A stretch of 32,910 nucleotides of DNA from an uncultured Magnetospirillum sp. (GTDB lineage: Bacteria; Pseudomonadota; Alphaproteobacteria; Rhodospirillales; Magnetospirillaceae), in contig NZ_CAINTR010000074.1 in NCBI RefSeq assembly GCF_903853455.1, positions 1-32,910 on the forward strand. The letters are read 5' to 3'. Each line of letters starts with the position of its first letter. Position 1 is the first letter of the stretch. Made by a program: the position numbers and the translations under genes. Positions 16,032 to 23,016 of this stretch are shown here, one piece after another. The notes under the pieces were generated by a model. That model was not told where the DNA came from. It saw nothing but the letters and a program-made list of their open reading frames with translations, and made no database searches.

Positions 16032-16919
16032 TTAAGCCTGCTTGGCGTCGATGATGGCGCGGCGGATGGCGCGGGTCTCGGTGAAATGCTTTTGCAGCAC
16101 CTCGCCCTCGCCCCAGCGGATGGCCCGTTGCAACGCGGTCAGATCCTCGGTGAAGCGCTGGAGGACCTCCAGCACCGCTTCGCGGTTGTTGAGGAAGACG
16201 TCGCGCCACATGATCGGGTCCGAGGCGGCGATGCGGGTGAAGTCGCGGAAGCCCGAGGCCGAGAACTTGATCACCTCCTGCTGCATATGGCCTTCCAGGT
16301 CGTTGGCGGTGCCGACGATGGTGTAGGCGATCAGATGCGGCAGATGGGAGGTGATGGCCAGCACCTTGTCGTGGTGGTGGGGGTCCATGACCTCCAACTG
16401 GGCGCCGACCCGCCGCCACAACTCGGACAGCTTGGCCAGCGCGGTCTCGTCGGTGCCGGGCAGCGGCGTCAGAATGTGCCAGCGGCCCTCGAACAACTCG
16501 GCGAAGCCGCTGGTCGGGCCGGAATGCTCGGTGCCGGCGATGGGATGGCCGGGGATGAAGTGGACGCCTTCGGGGATGTGCGGCCCCAGGTCGCGCACCA
16601 CCGCCAGCTTGACCGAACCGGTGTCGGTGACGATGGTGCCAGGCTCCAGGTGGGGGCCGATGGCGCGGCCCACCTCCTCCATGGCGCCCACCGGCACGCC
16701 GCAGACCACGAGACCGGCGCCCTTCAATGCCTCGGCGGCGTCGCCGAAGGCTGCGTCGACCACGCCGATCTCCAGCGCGGTCCGCCGTGCCGCCTCGTCG
16801 ATTTCCAGCGCTACCAGCCGGTTGGCCAGACCATGCTTGCGGATCGCCCAGGCCAGCGACGAGCAGATATGACCGATGCCGACGAAGCAGACGGTGTCAA
16901 AGATCGGTTGATTGGTCAT
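16032..16919 (-). CDS. tyrA: Prephenate/arogenate dehydrogenase
   Basis: TyrA oxidatively decarboxylates prephenate (or arogenate) with NAD(P) in tyrosine synthesis. The product is 295 aa. The N-terminal nucleotide-binding motif reads VGIGHICSSLAWAI, in which the third Gly of the usual GxGxxG is a Cys. VTDTGSVK, FIPGHPIAGTEHSGP (catalytic His) and LAITSHLPHLIAY are all present, so the enzyme is probably active. ATG 16919 overlaps the hisC stop by 4 bases. It is the third gene of a chorismate mutase-hisC-tyrA run. No C-terminal ACT domain is seen. Confidence 0.94.
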   Translation of the reverse strand: MTNQPIFDTVCFVGIGHICSSLAWAIRKHGLANRLVALEIDEAARRTALEIGVVDAAFGDAAEALKGAGLVVCGVPVGAMEEVGRAIGPHLEPGTIVTDTGSVKLAVVRDLGPHIPEGVHFIPGHPIAGTEHSGPTSGFAELFEGRWHILTPLPGTDETALAKLSELWRRVGAQLEVMDPHHHDKVLAITSHLPHLIAYTIVGTANDLEGHMQQEVIKFSASGFRDFTRIAASDPIMWRDVFLNNREAVLEVLQRFTEDLTALQRAIRWGEGEVLQKHFTETRAIRRAIIDAKQA

Positions 16920-18007
16920 CCCTTGACGAACTCCGTCAGGGTGTCGACCACCACCTGGTTCTCCTCGCCGGTGCCGATGGTGATACGCAGGCAATCGCCC
17001 AGGCCATAGGCCGCCACGGCACGGACGATGACGCCCCTGGAGCGCAGGAATTTGTCGGCGCTGGCGGCATCCTTGCCGGCGGTGGCGGGGAAGCGCACCA
17101 GGACGAAGTTGCCGACGCTGGGGACCACCTGAAGGCCCAGGGCGGCGATCTTCCCGCTCAGCCAGGGCAGCCAGTAGTCGTTGTGGCGCTTGCACAGATC
17201 GGCGTAGTCGGTGTCCTCGAACGCCGCCAGACCGGCCGCCAGGGCCGCCGAGCTGACATTGAAGGGATTGCGCACCCGGTTCAACACCCCCACCACGTTT
17301 TCCGGGCCATAGGCCCAGCCCAGGCGCAGGCCGCCCAGGGCGAACATCTTGGAGAAGGTGCGACAGACCACGGTGTTGTCGCCGGAATCCACCAGTTCCA
17401 GGCCCGAGGTGAAGTCGTTGCGGGTCACGAACTCGGCATAGGCGGCGTCGATCACCAGCAGCACATGGGCGGGCAGGCCGGCGCGCAGGCGCTCGACCTC
17501 CGTCGCCGGCAGATAGGTGCCGGTGGGATTGTTGGGATTGGCCAGGAAGACGATCTTGGTCCGGGGCGTCACCGCCTTCAGCAGATTGTCCACATTGGCG
17601 GTCAGCTCCACCTCGGGGGCGGTGACCGGAGTGGCGCCACAGGCCTTGGAGGCGATGGAGTACATCAGGAAGCCGTGGGCCGAGTACAGCACCTCGTCGC
17701 CGGGGCCGGCAAAGGCGCGGCACAAGATGCCCAGCAGCTCGTCCGAGCCGGCGCCGCAGACGATGCGGTTGGCGTCGAGGTCGTAGCGCGCCGCGATGGC
17801 CTGGCGCAGTTGCTCGGCGCCGCCGTCGGGATAGCGGTGCATCTCGGCCGTCATGGCGCGCACCGCCTCCATGGCCTTGGGGCTCGGCCCCAGGGCGCCT
17901 TCGTTGGAGGACAGTTTGACGGTACGGCTGACGCCTTCGATGGCGGATTCGCCGCCCACATAGGGGCGGATATCCATGATGCCGGGGCGGGGCGCGGGAG
18001 CGGTCAC
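16916..18007 (-). CDS. hisC: Histidinol-phosphate / aromatic aminotransferase
   Basis: This 363-aa PLP-dependent class I/II aminotransferase has KLSSNEGALGPSP at the N-terminus and IVCGAGSDELLGI. FLANPNNPTGT follows, then IDAAYAEF. FSKMFALGGLRLGW holds the PLP-binding Lys, and RITIGT is near the end. HisC enzymes of this group transaminate histidinol phosphate and often also aromatic oxo-acids. Its place between chorismate mutase and tyrA suggests it serves prephenate, phenylpyruvate or hydroxyphenylpyruvate here, possibly in addition to histidine synthesis. It starts 35 bases after the upstream gene and overlaps tyrA by 4. Confidence 0.92.
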   Translation of the reverse strand: MTAPAPRPGIMDIRPYVGGESAIEGVSRTVKLSSNEGALGPSPKAMEAVRAMTAEMHRYPDGGAEQLRQAIAARYDLDANRIVCGAGSDELLGILCRAFAGPGDEVLYSAHGFLMYSIASKACGATPVTAPEVELTANVDNLLKAVTPRTKIVFLANPNNPTGTYLPATEVERLRAGLPAHVLLVIDAAYAEFVTRNDFTSGLELVDSGDNTVVCRTFSKMFALGGLRLGWAYGPENVVGVLNRVRNPFNVSSAALAAGLAAFEDTDYADLCKRHNDYWLPWLSGKIAALGLQVVPSVGNFVLVRFPATAGKDAASADKFLRSRGVIVRAVAAYGLGDCLRITIGTGEENQVVVDTLTEFVKG

Positions 18008-18042
18008 GGGCTAAGACTCCTGATACAACGGGAAAACGAGGG

Positions 18043-18918
18043 TCAGACGAGGGATTCGGGTGCCAACGGGGTGGCGTAGCCGCCGATCACCGAAACGTGG
18101 CTGATGGGGTCCTTGGGGGCCACCAGCATGGTCAGGCGCGGATCGGCGGCGGTGACGTGGCCGAGAATCTCCACCAGATGCAGCCAGACGCCGCCGTGGC
18201 GGTAGATGGCGAGCAAATCGGCCGGTTCCAGCCCGCCGGCCGACAGCACGGCGCGCAGGCGGTCGCGGCTGACATCGGGGCCGGTCTCCAGCACCAGCAC
18301 GGTGCGGTCGTCGCCGCTCTCGTCGTGGTCGCGGCAGGCGATCGCCAGCGCCTGGGGCGGTTCGGGCGAACCCTTGACCGGGGCGACACCGGCGAAAGGC
18401 AGGCGCGCCACCACGCGGGGCGGCTCGCCGCTGCCCACGGTCAGGCTGGCCCACCACGGCTCGGCCTCGTCGGCGATCTCGGTGCCGGGGGTCAGCGGGA
18501 TCACGCCGACCGAGGCATGGCCGTCGGCGACGGCGCGCACCACCTGGCCGGCGCTGCGGTAGACGTGCAGCGGCGCCACCAGGCCAAAATGATTGCGGGC
18601 CATCTCGATGCTGGCGGTGCTGCGGCCGACGGCGTGCACCGCGACCGTGATGCCGCCCTGCAGCACCGAGAAGGCGCCCATGATCTCGCGCCAGATGCGG
18701 ACCAGCGCCATCTTGGGGAACACGCCGTGATGGCGCCCCAGCAGACGGCGCAGGACCATGGCCTCGCGCGCCGGGCGCAGCGAGATGCTGCCGGCCGGCT
18801 TGGCGGCGGCGATGCTCTCCACCACCGCCGACCGCTGCATCAGCAGGTCGTGGATCGAATCGTCGATACGATCGATCTCGCGGCGGAGCTGTTCGAGGTT
18901 GGCGCTGTCCTGGCTCAT
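18043..18918 (-). CDS. Chorismate mutase (AroQ) with degenerate prephenate dehydratase-like region
   Basis: This is a 291-aa protein. Residues 1-90 are an AroQ chorismate mutase with Arg12/13, Arg29, Lys40, Arg51-Glu52 and Gln87, closely matching the E. coli spacing R11, R28, K39, R51-E52, Q88. It should convert chorismate to prephenate. Residues from about 91 resemble the dehydratase and ACT layout of PheA: GITVAVHAVG, VGVIPL, and a C-terminal VIGGYATPL like the usual V-G-S-Y-P-x-P-L. However, the dehydratase marks P-I-E-N and T-R-F are missing (VGVIPLTPG; DDRTVLVLE). The back half is probably regulatory or vestigial. ATG 18918 precedes the mutase helix by a few residues. It heads the operon with hisC and tyrA. 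Confidence 0.85.
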   Translation of the reverse strand: MSQDSANLEQLRREIDRIDDSIHDLLMQRSAVVESIAAAKPAGSISLRPAREAMVLRRLLGRHHGVFPKMALVRIWREIMGAFSVLQGGITVAVHAVGRSTASIEMARNHFGLVAPLHVYRSAGQVVRAVADGHASVGVIPLTPGTEIADEAEPWWASLTVGSGEPPRVVARLPFAGVAPVKGSPEPPQALAIACRDHDESGDDRTVLVLETGPDVSRDRLRAVLSAGGLEPADLLAIYRHGGVWLHLVEILGHVTAADPRLTMLVAPKDPISHVSVIGGYATPLAPESLV

Positions 18919-18998
18919 GGGCAACCGGCTGTGATCCGAAAACGCAATCCAAGGGGGTTTAGGTGTAGTTCGGCAGCGTCCGGAAATCAAAGAAAACG

Positions 18999-19027
18999 TT
19001 GACAGTCCCGGCCTTCGACCATAGCTA
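18999..19027 (+). promoter_or_regulatory. Candidate promoter for metX
   Basis: A perfect TTGACA (18999-19004) is followed after 17 bases by TAGCTA (19022-19027), a weak -10. The predicted leader to ATG 19058 is only about 25 bases, leaving no room for a SAM riboswitch after this promoter. The divergent chorismate mutase gene starts at 18918, so this 139-base gap controls both directions. Confidence 0.5.
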
Positions 19028-19057
19028 ATCGTCTCCCCGCTTTTGACAAGCGAGCCC

Positions 19058-20275
19058 ATGACCGTGTCCGAGCCAGCCCTTCCCGCTTCATCCGCCACCC
19101 CCGACCTCAAGGTCGAGCTGGGGCGCGACCGGCCGATTCGGCTGGATTGCGGGGTCGAGCTGGGGCCGATCACCGTCGCCTACCAGACCTATGGCCGGCT
19201 CAACGCCGACAAGTCCAACGCCATCCTGATCTGCCACGCCCTGACCGGCGACCACTATGTGGCCGACCCTCACCCCATCACCGGCAAGCCGGGCTGGTGG
19301 AGCGAGTTGGTGGGACCGGGCCGGGTGTTCGACACCGACCGCTATTTCCTGATCTGCTCCAACGTGCTGGGCGGCTGCATGGGCACCACCGGGCCGGCGG
19401 ATGTCAACCCGGCCACCGGCCAGCCCTGGGGGCTGTCCTTTCCGGTGATCACCATCGGCGACATGGTTCAGGTTCAGGCGCGGCTGGTGGATTATCTCGG
19501 CATCGGTCAGCTGTTCTGCGTGGTCGGCGGTTCCATGGGCGGCATGCAGGTGCTGGAATGGGCGCAGAACTACCCCGACCGGGTGTTCTCGGCCATTCCC
19601 ATCGCGGCGGCGGCGCGGCATTCGGCCCAGAACATCGCCTTCCACGAGGTCGGGCGCCAAGCCATCGTCGCCGATCCCGACTGGTGCGACGGCAATTACC
19701 TGCTGGAGGGCAAGCGCCCCCATCGCGGTCTGGCGGTGGCGCGCATGGCGGCGCACATCACCTATCTGTCCGAGCCGGCGCTGCATCAGAAGTTCGGCCG
19801 CAATCTCCAGAATCGCGACACGGTGGCCTATGGTTTCGACGCCGATTTCCAGGTGGAAAGCTATCTGCGCCACCAGGGATCGACCTTCGTCGATCGCTTC
19901 GACGCCAATTCCTACCTCTATATCACCCGCGCCATGGATTACTTCGACCTGGCGGCCGAGAATGGCGGCACCCTGGCCAACGCCTTTCGCGGCACCCGCA
20001 CCCGTTTTTGCGTGATCTCGTTCACCAGCGACTGGCTGTTTCCCACCTCGGAAAGCCGCGCCGTGGTCCAGGCCCTCAACGCGGTGGCGGCCAATGTCAG
20101 CTTCGTCGAGATCAAGTCGGACAAGGGCCATGACGCCTTCCTGCTGGACGAGCCGGAATTCCACGCCGCCCTGACCGGATTCCTCGAAGGCGCCGCCGCC
20201 CATCGCGGCCTGCCGCCCGGCAAGGGGGGGGCGGCGATGATGATGCCCCGTCGCTCCGGAGGAGCGCGAGAATGA
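19058..20275 (+). CDS. metX: Homoserine O-acyltransferase (MetX family)
   Basis: MetX acylates homoserine (acetyl- or succinyl-CoA) in methionine synthesis. The 405-aa alpha/beta hydrolase has [11 protein letters not shown] and the nucleophile elbow [13 protein letters not shown]. The Asp is in SFTSDWLFP and the His in [11 protein letters not shown]. Acyl donor choice cannot be read by eye. ATG 19058 is preferred over a TTG 15 bases upstream. The last residues ([15 protein letters not shown]) are unusual: the coding DNA there has eight consecutive G (20224-20231) and three tandem ATG. The stop overlaps the metW start, as usual for the metX-metW pair. Confidence 0.93.
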   Translation: MTVSEPALPASSATPDLKVELGRDRPIRLDCGVELGPITVAYQTYGRLNADKSNAILICHALTGDHYVADPHPITGKPGWWSELVGPGRVFDTDRYFLICSNVLGGCMGTTGPADVNPATGQPWGLSFPVITIGDMVQVQARLVDYLGIGQLFCVVGGSMGGMQVLEWAQNYPDRVFSAIPIAAAARHSAQNIAFHEVGRQAIVADPDWCDGNYLLEGKRPHRGLAVARMAAHITYLSEPALHQKFGRNLQNRDTVAYGFDADFQVESYLRHQGSTFVDRFDANSYLYITRAMDYFDLAAENGGTLANAFRGTRTRFCVISFTSDWLFPTSESRAVVQALNAVAANVSFVEIKSDKGHDAFLLDEPEFHAALTGFLEGAAAHRGLPPGKGGAAMMMPRRSGGARE

Positions 20276-20901
20276 TGATGATGATGTCCAACGGCAATCT
20301 GCGCGTCGATCTCCGGTTGATCGCCGACATGGTCGAGCCGGGCTCGCGGGTGCTGGACGTCGGCTGCGGCGAGGGCGCCCTGCTGGATTGGCTGGGGCGG
20401 ACCAAGAATGTGGACGGGCGCGGCATCGAGCTGTCCATGGCCGGGGTGTCGGCGGCGGTGTCGCACGGCCTGTCGGTGATCCAGGGCGACGCCGACACCG
20501 ACCTCAAGGACTATCCCTCGGGGGCGTTCGACTACGTCATCCTCAGCCAGACCCTCCAGGCCACCTACGAGCCCAAGACGGTGCTGGCCAACATGTTGCG
20601 CATCGGCCGCCGCGCCATCGTGTCGTTTCCCAATTTCGGCCATTGGCGGGTGCGGACGCATCTGCTGCTGCGCGGTTCCATGCCGGTGACCGACACCATG
20701 GCCTATGAGTGGTACGACACCCCCAACATCCATTTCTGCACCATCCGCGACTTCCTCACCCTGTGTCGCGGCCTCGGCATCACCGTGGACAAGAGCATCG
20801 CCCTGGACCGCGAGGGCAAGGTGCTGCCGCTGCCCAATTGCGAGGGCATCGCCAACCTGTTCGCCGATCAGGGCCTGTTCGTCCTGTCGCGCAAGGGTTA
20901 G
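20272..20901 (+). CDS. metW: Methionine biosynthesis protein MetW (SAM-dependent methyltransferase fold)
   Basis: This 209-aa class I methyltransferase-fold protein has [15 protein letters not shown] as the SAM-binding loop. [20 protein letters not shown] and SFPNFGHW are typical of MetW. MetW works with MetX in methionine synthesis in bacteria that use this route. The frame starts with five consecutive ATG codons (20272-20286), the first overlapping the metX stop as ATGA. GGAGGAGCG lies a few bases before. Any of the five could be used, so the N-terminal length is ambiguous by four residues. Its 3' end overlaps convergent gluQRS by 4 bases. Confidence 0.93.
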   Translation: MMMMMSNGNLRVDLRLIADMVEPGSRVLDVGCGEGALLDWLGRTKNVDGRGIELSMAGVSAAVSHGLSVIQGDADTDLKDYPSGAFDYVILSQTLQATYEPKTVLANMLRIGRRAIVSFPNFGHWRVRTHLLLRGSMPVTDTMAYEWYDTPNIHFCTIRDFLTLCRGLGITVDKSIALDREGKVLPLPNCEGIANLFADQGLFVLSRKG

Positions 20902-21764
20902 AACCCCGCCATCTCCCGCACTTCGGCCGGCGATTTTCCCGCTTCGCGCAGAGCCCGCAGCGTCAGCGAGCGGTCGCGCTTGGCGAAGCGGCGGCCGTGG
21001 GCGTCGGTGAGCAGGCGGTGGTGGGCATAGGCCGGCACCGGCAGATCCAGCAGGGCTTGCAGCAGGCGGTGGACATGGGTGGCGGCGAACAGGTCCTCGC
21101 CGCGCGTCACCAGGGTCACCCCTTGCAGAGCGTCGTCGACGGTGACCGCCAGATGATAGCTGGTGGGCGTGTCCTTGCGGGCCAGCACCACGTCGCCGAA
21201 CAGATCGGGGCGGGCCTCCACCCGGCCGGCGGCGCGGTCGTGCCAACTCAGCCGCCCGGCGCGGCGGACCGCCTCGCCCATGTCCAGCCGCAGGGCATGG
21301 GCGAGGCCGGACTCCGGGCGCTCGGCCCGTTCGGCGGCCGACAGCATCCGGCAGGTTCCCGGGTACAATGGCCCGTCGGGTCCGTGGGGGGCGTTGCCGG
21401 CCTGGGCGACATCCGCGCGGGTGCAGAAACAGGGATAGAGCAGCCCCGCCTGCTCTAGCCGGGCCAGGGCGGCGCGGTAATCGTCGAAATGCTCGGACTG
21501 GTGCCGCACCGGACTCTCCCAGGTCAGCCCCAGCCATGCCAGATCGGCCAGGATGGCGGCGGTGAAGGCCGGGCGGCAGCGGGTGGTGTCGATATCTTCG
21601 ATGCGCAGCAGGAAGCGGCCGCCGGCCCGCCTCGCCTCGGCCTCGGCGAACAGGGCGGAATGGGCGTGGCCGAGATGCAGCTCGCCGGTGGGGCTGGGGG
21701 CAAAGCGGGTAATTATCAATGGAATGTGAATGTTTGGGTTGGTGCCGAGGCAAGACCATACCAT
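20898..21764 (-). CDS. gluQ: Glutamyl-Q tRNA(Asp) synthetase
   Basis: GluQRS is a truncated GluRS paralogue that attaches glutamate to queuosine in tRNA-Asp. The product is 288 aa (273 from the alternative start) and has only the catalytic domain without anticodon-binding domains. The HIGH-type motif is HLGH in TRFAPSPTGELHLGHA. LLRIEDIDTTRC is the following family block. The zinc-site Cys pair is CFC with Y and C in LYPGTC. The KMSKS-like loop is FAKRDRS. ATG 21764 gives a 15-residue extension before the usual I-I-T-R-F start; TTG at 21719 would give the canonical N-terminus. Neither has a clear Shine-Dalgarno. Confidence 0.92.
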   Translation of the reverse strand: MVWSCLGTNPNIHIPLIITRFAPSPTGELHLGHAHSALFAEAEARRAGGRFLLRIEDIDTTRCRPAFTAAILADLAWLGLTWESPVRHQSEHFDDYRAALARLEQAGLLYPCFCTRADVAQAGNAPHGPDGPLYPGTCRMLSAAERAERPESGLAHALRLDMGEAVRRAGRLSWHDRAAGRVEARPDLFGDVVLARKDTPTSYHLAVTVDDALQGVTLVTRGEDLFAATHVHRLLQALLDLPVPAYAHHRLLTDAHGRRFAKRDRSLTLRALREAGKSPAEVREMAGF

Positions 21765-21799
21765 ATTGATTGACTGATTCTAATCCGACAGGAGCTCCC

Positions 21800-22489
21800 A
21801 TGCCGTCCAAACCCACCGTCGGGCTGTCCGGTTCCCCCGCCCTGACCGTTCATACCGTCGAACCCGCCTCCGGCGGTCCGGCGGCGCAGCTGGTGGTGCT
21901 GCTGCACGGCGTCGGCGTCGATGGCAGCGACCTGATCGAGCTGGCCCCGTTCTTCGCCGGCATCCTGCCCGATGCCGCCTTCGTCGCCCCCGACGCGCCC
22001 CAGGCCTTCGACCTGGCGCCGTTCGGCCGCCAGTGGTTCAGCCTGCAGGACCGCGCTCCCGAGGTGATCGCCGCCGGCGTGCGCGAGACCGCGCCTATCC
22101 TCGACGCCTTCATCGACGAGCAGTTGGCCCTGTGGGGCGTAAGCGATTCCGACCTGGCGCTGGTGGGGTTCAGCCAGGGAACCATGATGGCGCTGCATGT
22201 GGGCTTACGCCGCGCCAAGGCGCCGGCGGCGGTGGTGGGCTTCTCCGGCGCCCTGGTGGATGCCGCCGCGCTGGCCGGCGAGATTACCGCCCGGCCACGG
22301 GTGCTGCTGATCCATGGCGAGGATGACGAGGTGGTCAATCCCGCCAGCCTGCCGGCGGCGGAGCAGGCCCTGGCACGGGTGGGGGTGCCGGTGCTGACCG
22401 AGCTGCGCCCCGGCCTCGGCCACGGCATCGACGGTCCCGGCGCCCAGTTGGCGCTCAAATTCCTGGGCCAGACCTTCGGAATCGAATAA
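21800..22489 (+). CDS. Phospholipase/carboxylesterase family alpha/beta hydrolase
   Basis: This 229-aa serine hydrolase of the carboxylesterase/thioesterase family (YpfH-like) has VVLLHGVGVDG (oxyanion region) and the elbow GFSQGTMMALH with the nucleophile Ser. The acidic residue is in HGEDDEVVNP and the His in GLGHGIDGP. The natural substrate is unknown; relatives hydrolyse short acyl esters or thioesters. The frame is open from 21770, but ATG 21800 has GGAG 5 bases before it and gives a normal N-terminus. It is divergent from gluQ and followed by a palindromic repeat pair. Confidence 0.88.
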   Translation: MPSKPTVGLSGSPALTVHTVEPASGGPAAQLVVLLHGVGVDGSDLIELAPFFAGILPDAAFVAPDAPQAFDLAPFGRQWFSLQDRAPEVIAAGVRETAPILDAFIDEQLALWGVSDSDLALVGFSQGTMMALHVGLRRAKAPAAVVGFSGALVDAAALAGEITARPRVLLIHGEDDEVVNPASLPAAEQALARVGVPVLTELRPGLGHGIDGPGAQLALKFLGQTFGIE

Positions 22490-22508
22490 TGCCCGCCCTT
22501 CCGTGATC

Positions 22509-22621
22509 CCCCTCGTCACTCCCGCGAAAGCGGGAGTCCATGGTGGGGGCGGCGATGAATTCGCCGTGGAAAGCTTGTTGCGCGGAGGCCTGGATTCCCG
22601 CTTTCGCGGGAATGACGAGGG
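22509..22621. repeat. Inverted pair of GAAA-capped palindromes (family CGTCATTCCCGCGAAAGCGGG)
   Basis: The left unit at 22509-22540 and right unit at 22591-22621 are inverted copies. Each holds a hairpin CCCGC-GAAA-GCGGG (or its complement). They differ at two places that pair with each other: the left stem ends ACTCCC/GGGAGT and the right one ATTCCC/GGGAAT. The roughly 50-base middle holds no gene. A second pair of this family is at 25150-25285. Confidence 0.8.
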
Positions 22622-22660
22622 AAAAAGGCCATTTTCCACAGCCTTCACTCAAGCTAAAGC

Positions 22661-22690
22661 TTGCAATGGAGGGGCGGGACTCCGTATTTT
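22661..22690 (+). promoter_or_regulatory. Promoter for SRP RNA
   Basis: TTGCAA (22661-22666), an 18-base spacer and TATTTT (22685-22690) end 7 bases before the first base of the SRP RNA (22697). This is the expected distance for transcription to begin exactly at the RNA's paired 5' end. Confidence 0.6.
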
Positions 22691-22696
22691 CCCGGC

Positions 22697-22792
22697 GGGA
22701 GATCGGCGGTGGACGGATCGTTCGCCAACCCGGTCAGGTCCGGAAGGAAGCAGCCGTAACGATTTCCGGTTCGGGTCGCTGTCCGATCTCCC
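22697..22792 (+). ncRNA. ffs: Signal recognition particle RNA, small bacterial (4.5S) type
   Basis: This roughly 96-base RNA folds as one long hairpin: GGGAGATCGG (22697-22706) pairs with CCGATCTCCC (22783-22792). The conserved apical part GGTCAGGTCCGGAAGGAAGCAGCC (22732-22755; GGAA tetraloop and Ffh-binding internal loops) is unmistakable. It partners Ffh in co-translational membrane targeting. A pyrimidine-rich stretch (CCTTCTCTTCTGTTC) follows and may end transcription. The ffs-dnaX-ybaB-recR order is widespread in bacteria. Confidence 0.96.
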
Positions 22793-22840
22793 ACCTTCTC
22801 TTCTGTTCATAGCCTCAATCGCCAACGCTCGTTGGGCTTC

Positions 22841-22966
22841 CCCCTCTCCCTCGAGGGAGAGGGCCGGGGTGAGGGGGAATTGCGTCTCCGGAACCGTCGC
22901 CGGGGCGGACCCACTCCCCCCTCACCCGACCCTTCGGGCCACCCTCTCCCTCAAGGGAGAGGGGCA
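22841..22966. repeat. Nested palindromic intergenic repeat (second CTCTCCC/CCCTCACC unit)
   Basis: The left arm CCCTCTCCCTCGAGGGAGAGGG is itself a perfect palindrome (22842-22863). The right arm at 22943-22965 is nearly the same, with A for G at the centre. Inside, GGGGTGAGGGGG faces CCCCCCTCACCC, followed by a small CCCTTCGGG hairpin. The order of blocks matches 10343-10473, so the two are one family. Together with the promoter, SRP RNA and the 22509 pair, this accounts for the 527 bases between the esterase and dnaX; no protein gene is visible there. Confidence 0.75.
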
Positions 22967-23016
22967 TTACGGTCAGCGCCCTTTGCATCTCCGGCGGCGC
23001 GATATATCCTGCCGCC

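Noticed and set aside
18919-19057. A SAM riboswitch before metX
   Set aside because: I could not find the conserved pseudoknot elements of SAM-II, and the likely promoter leaves only about 25 leader bases.
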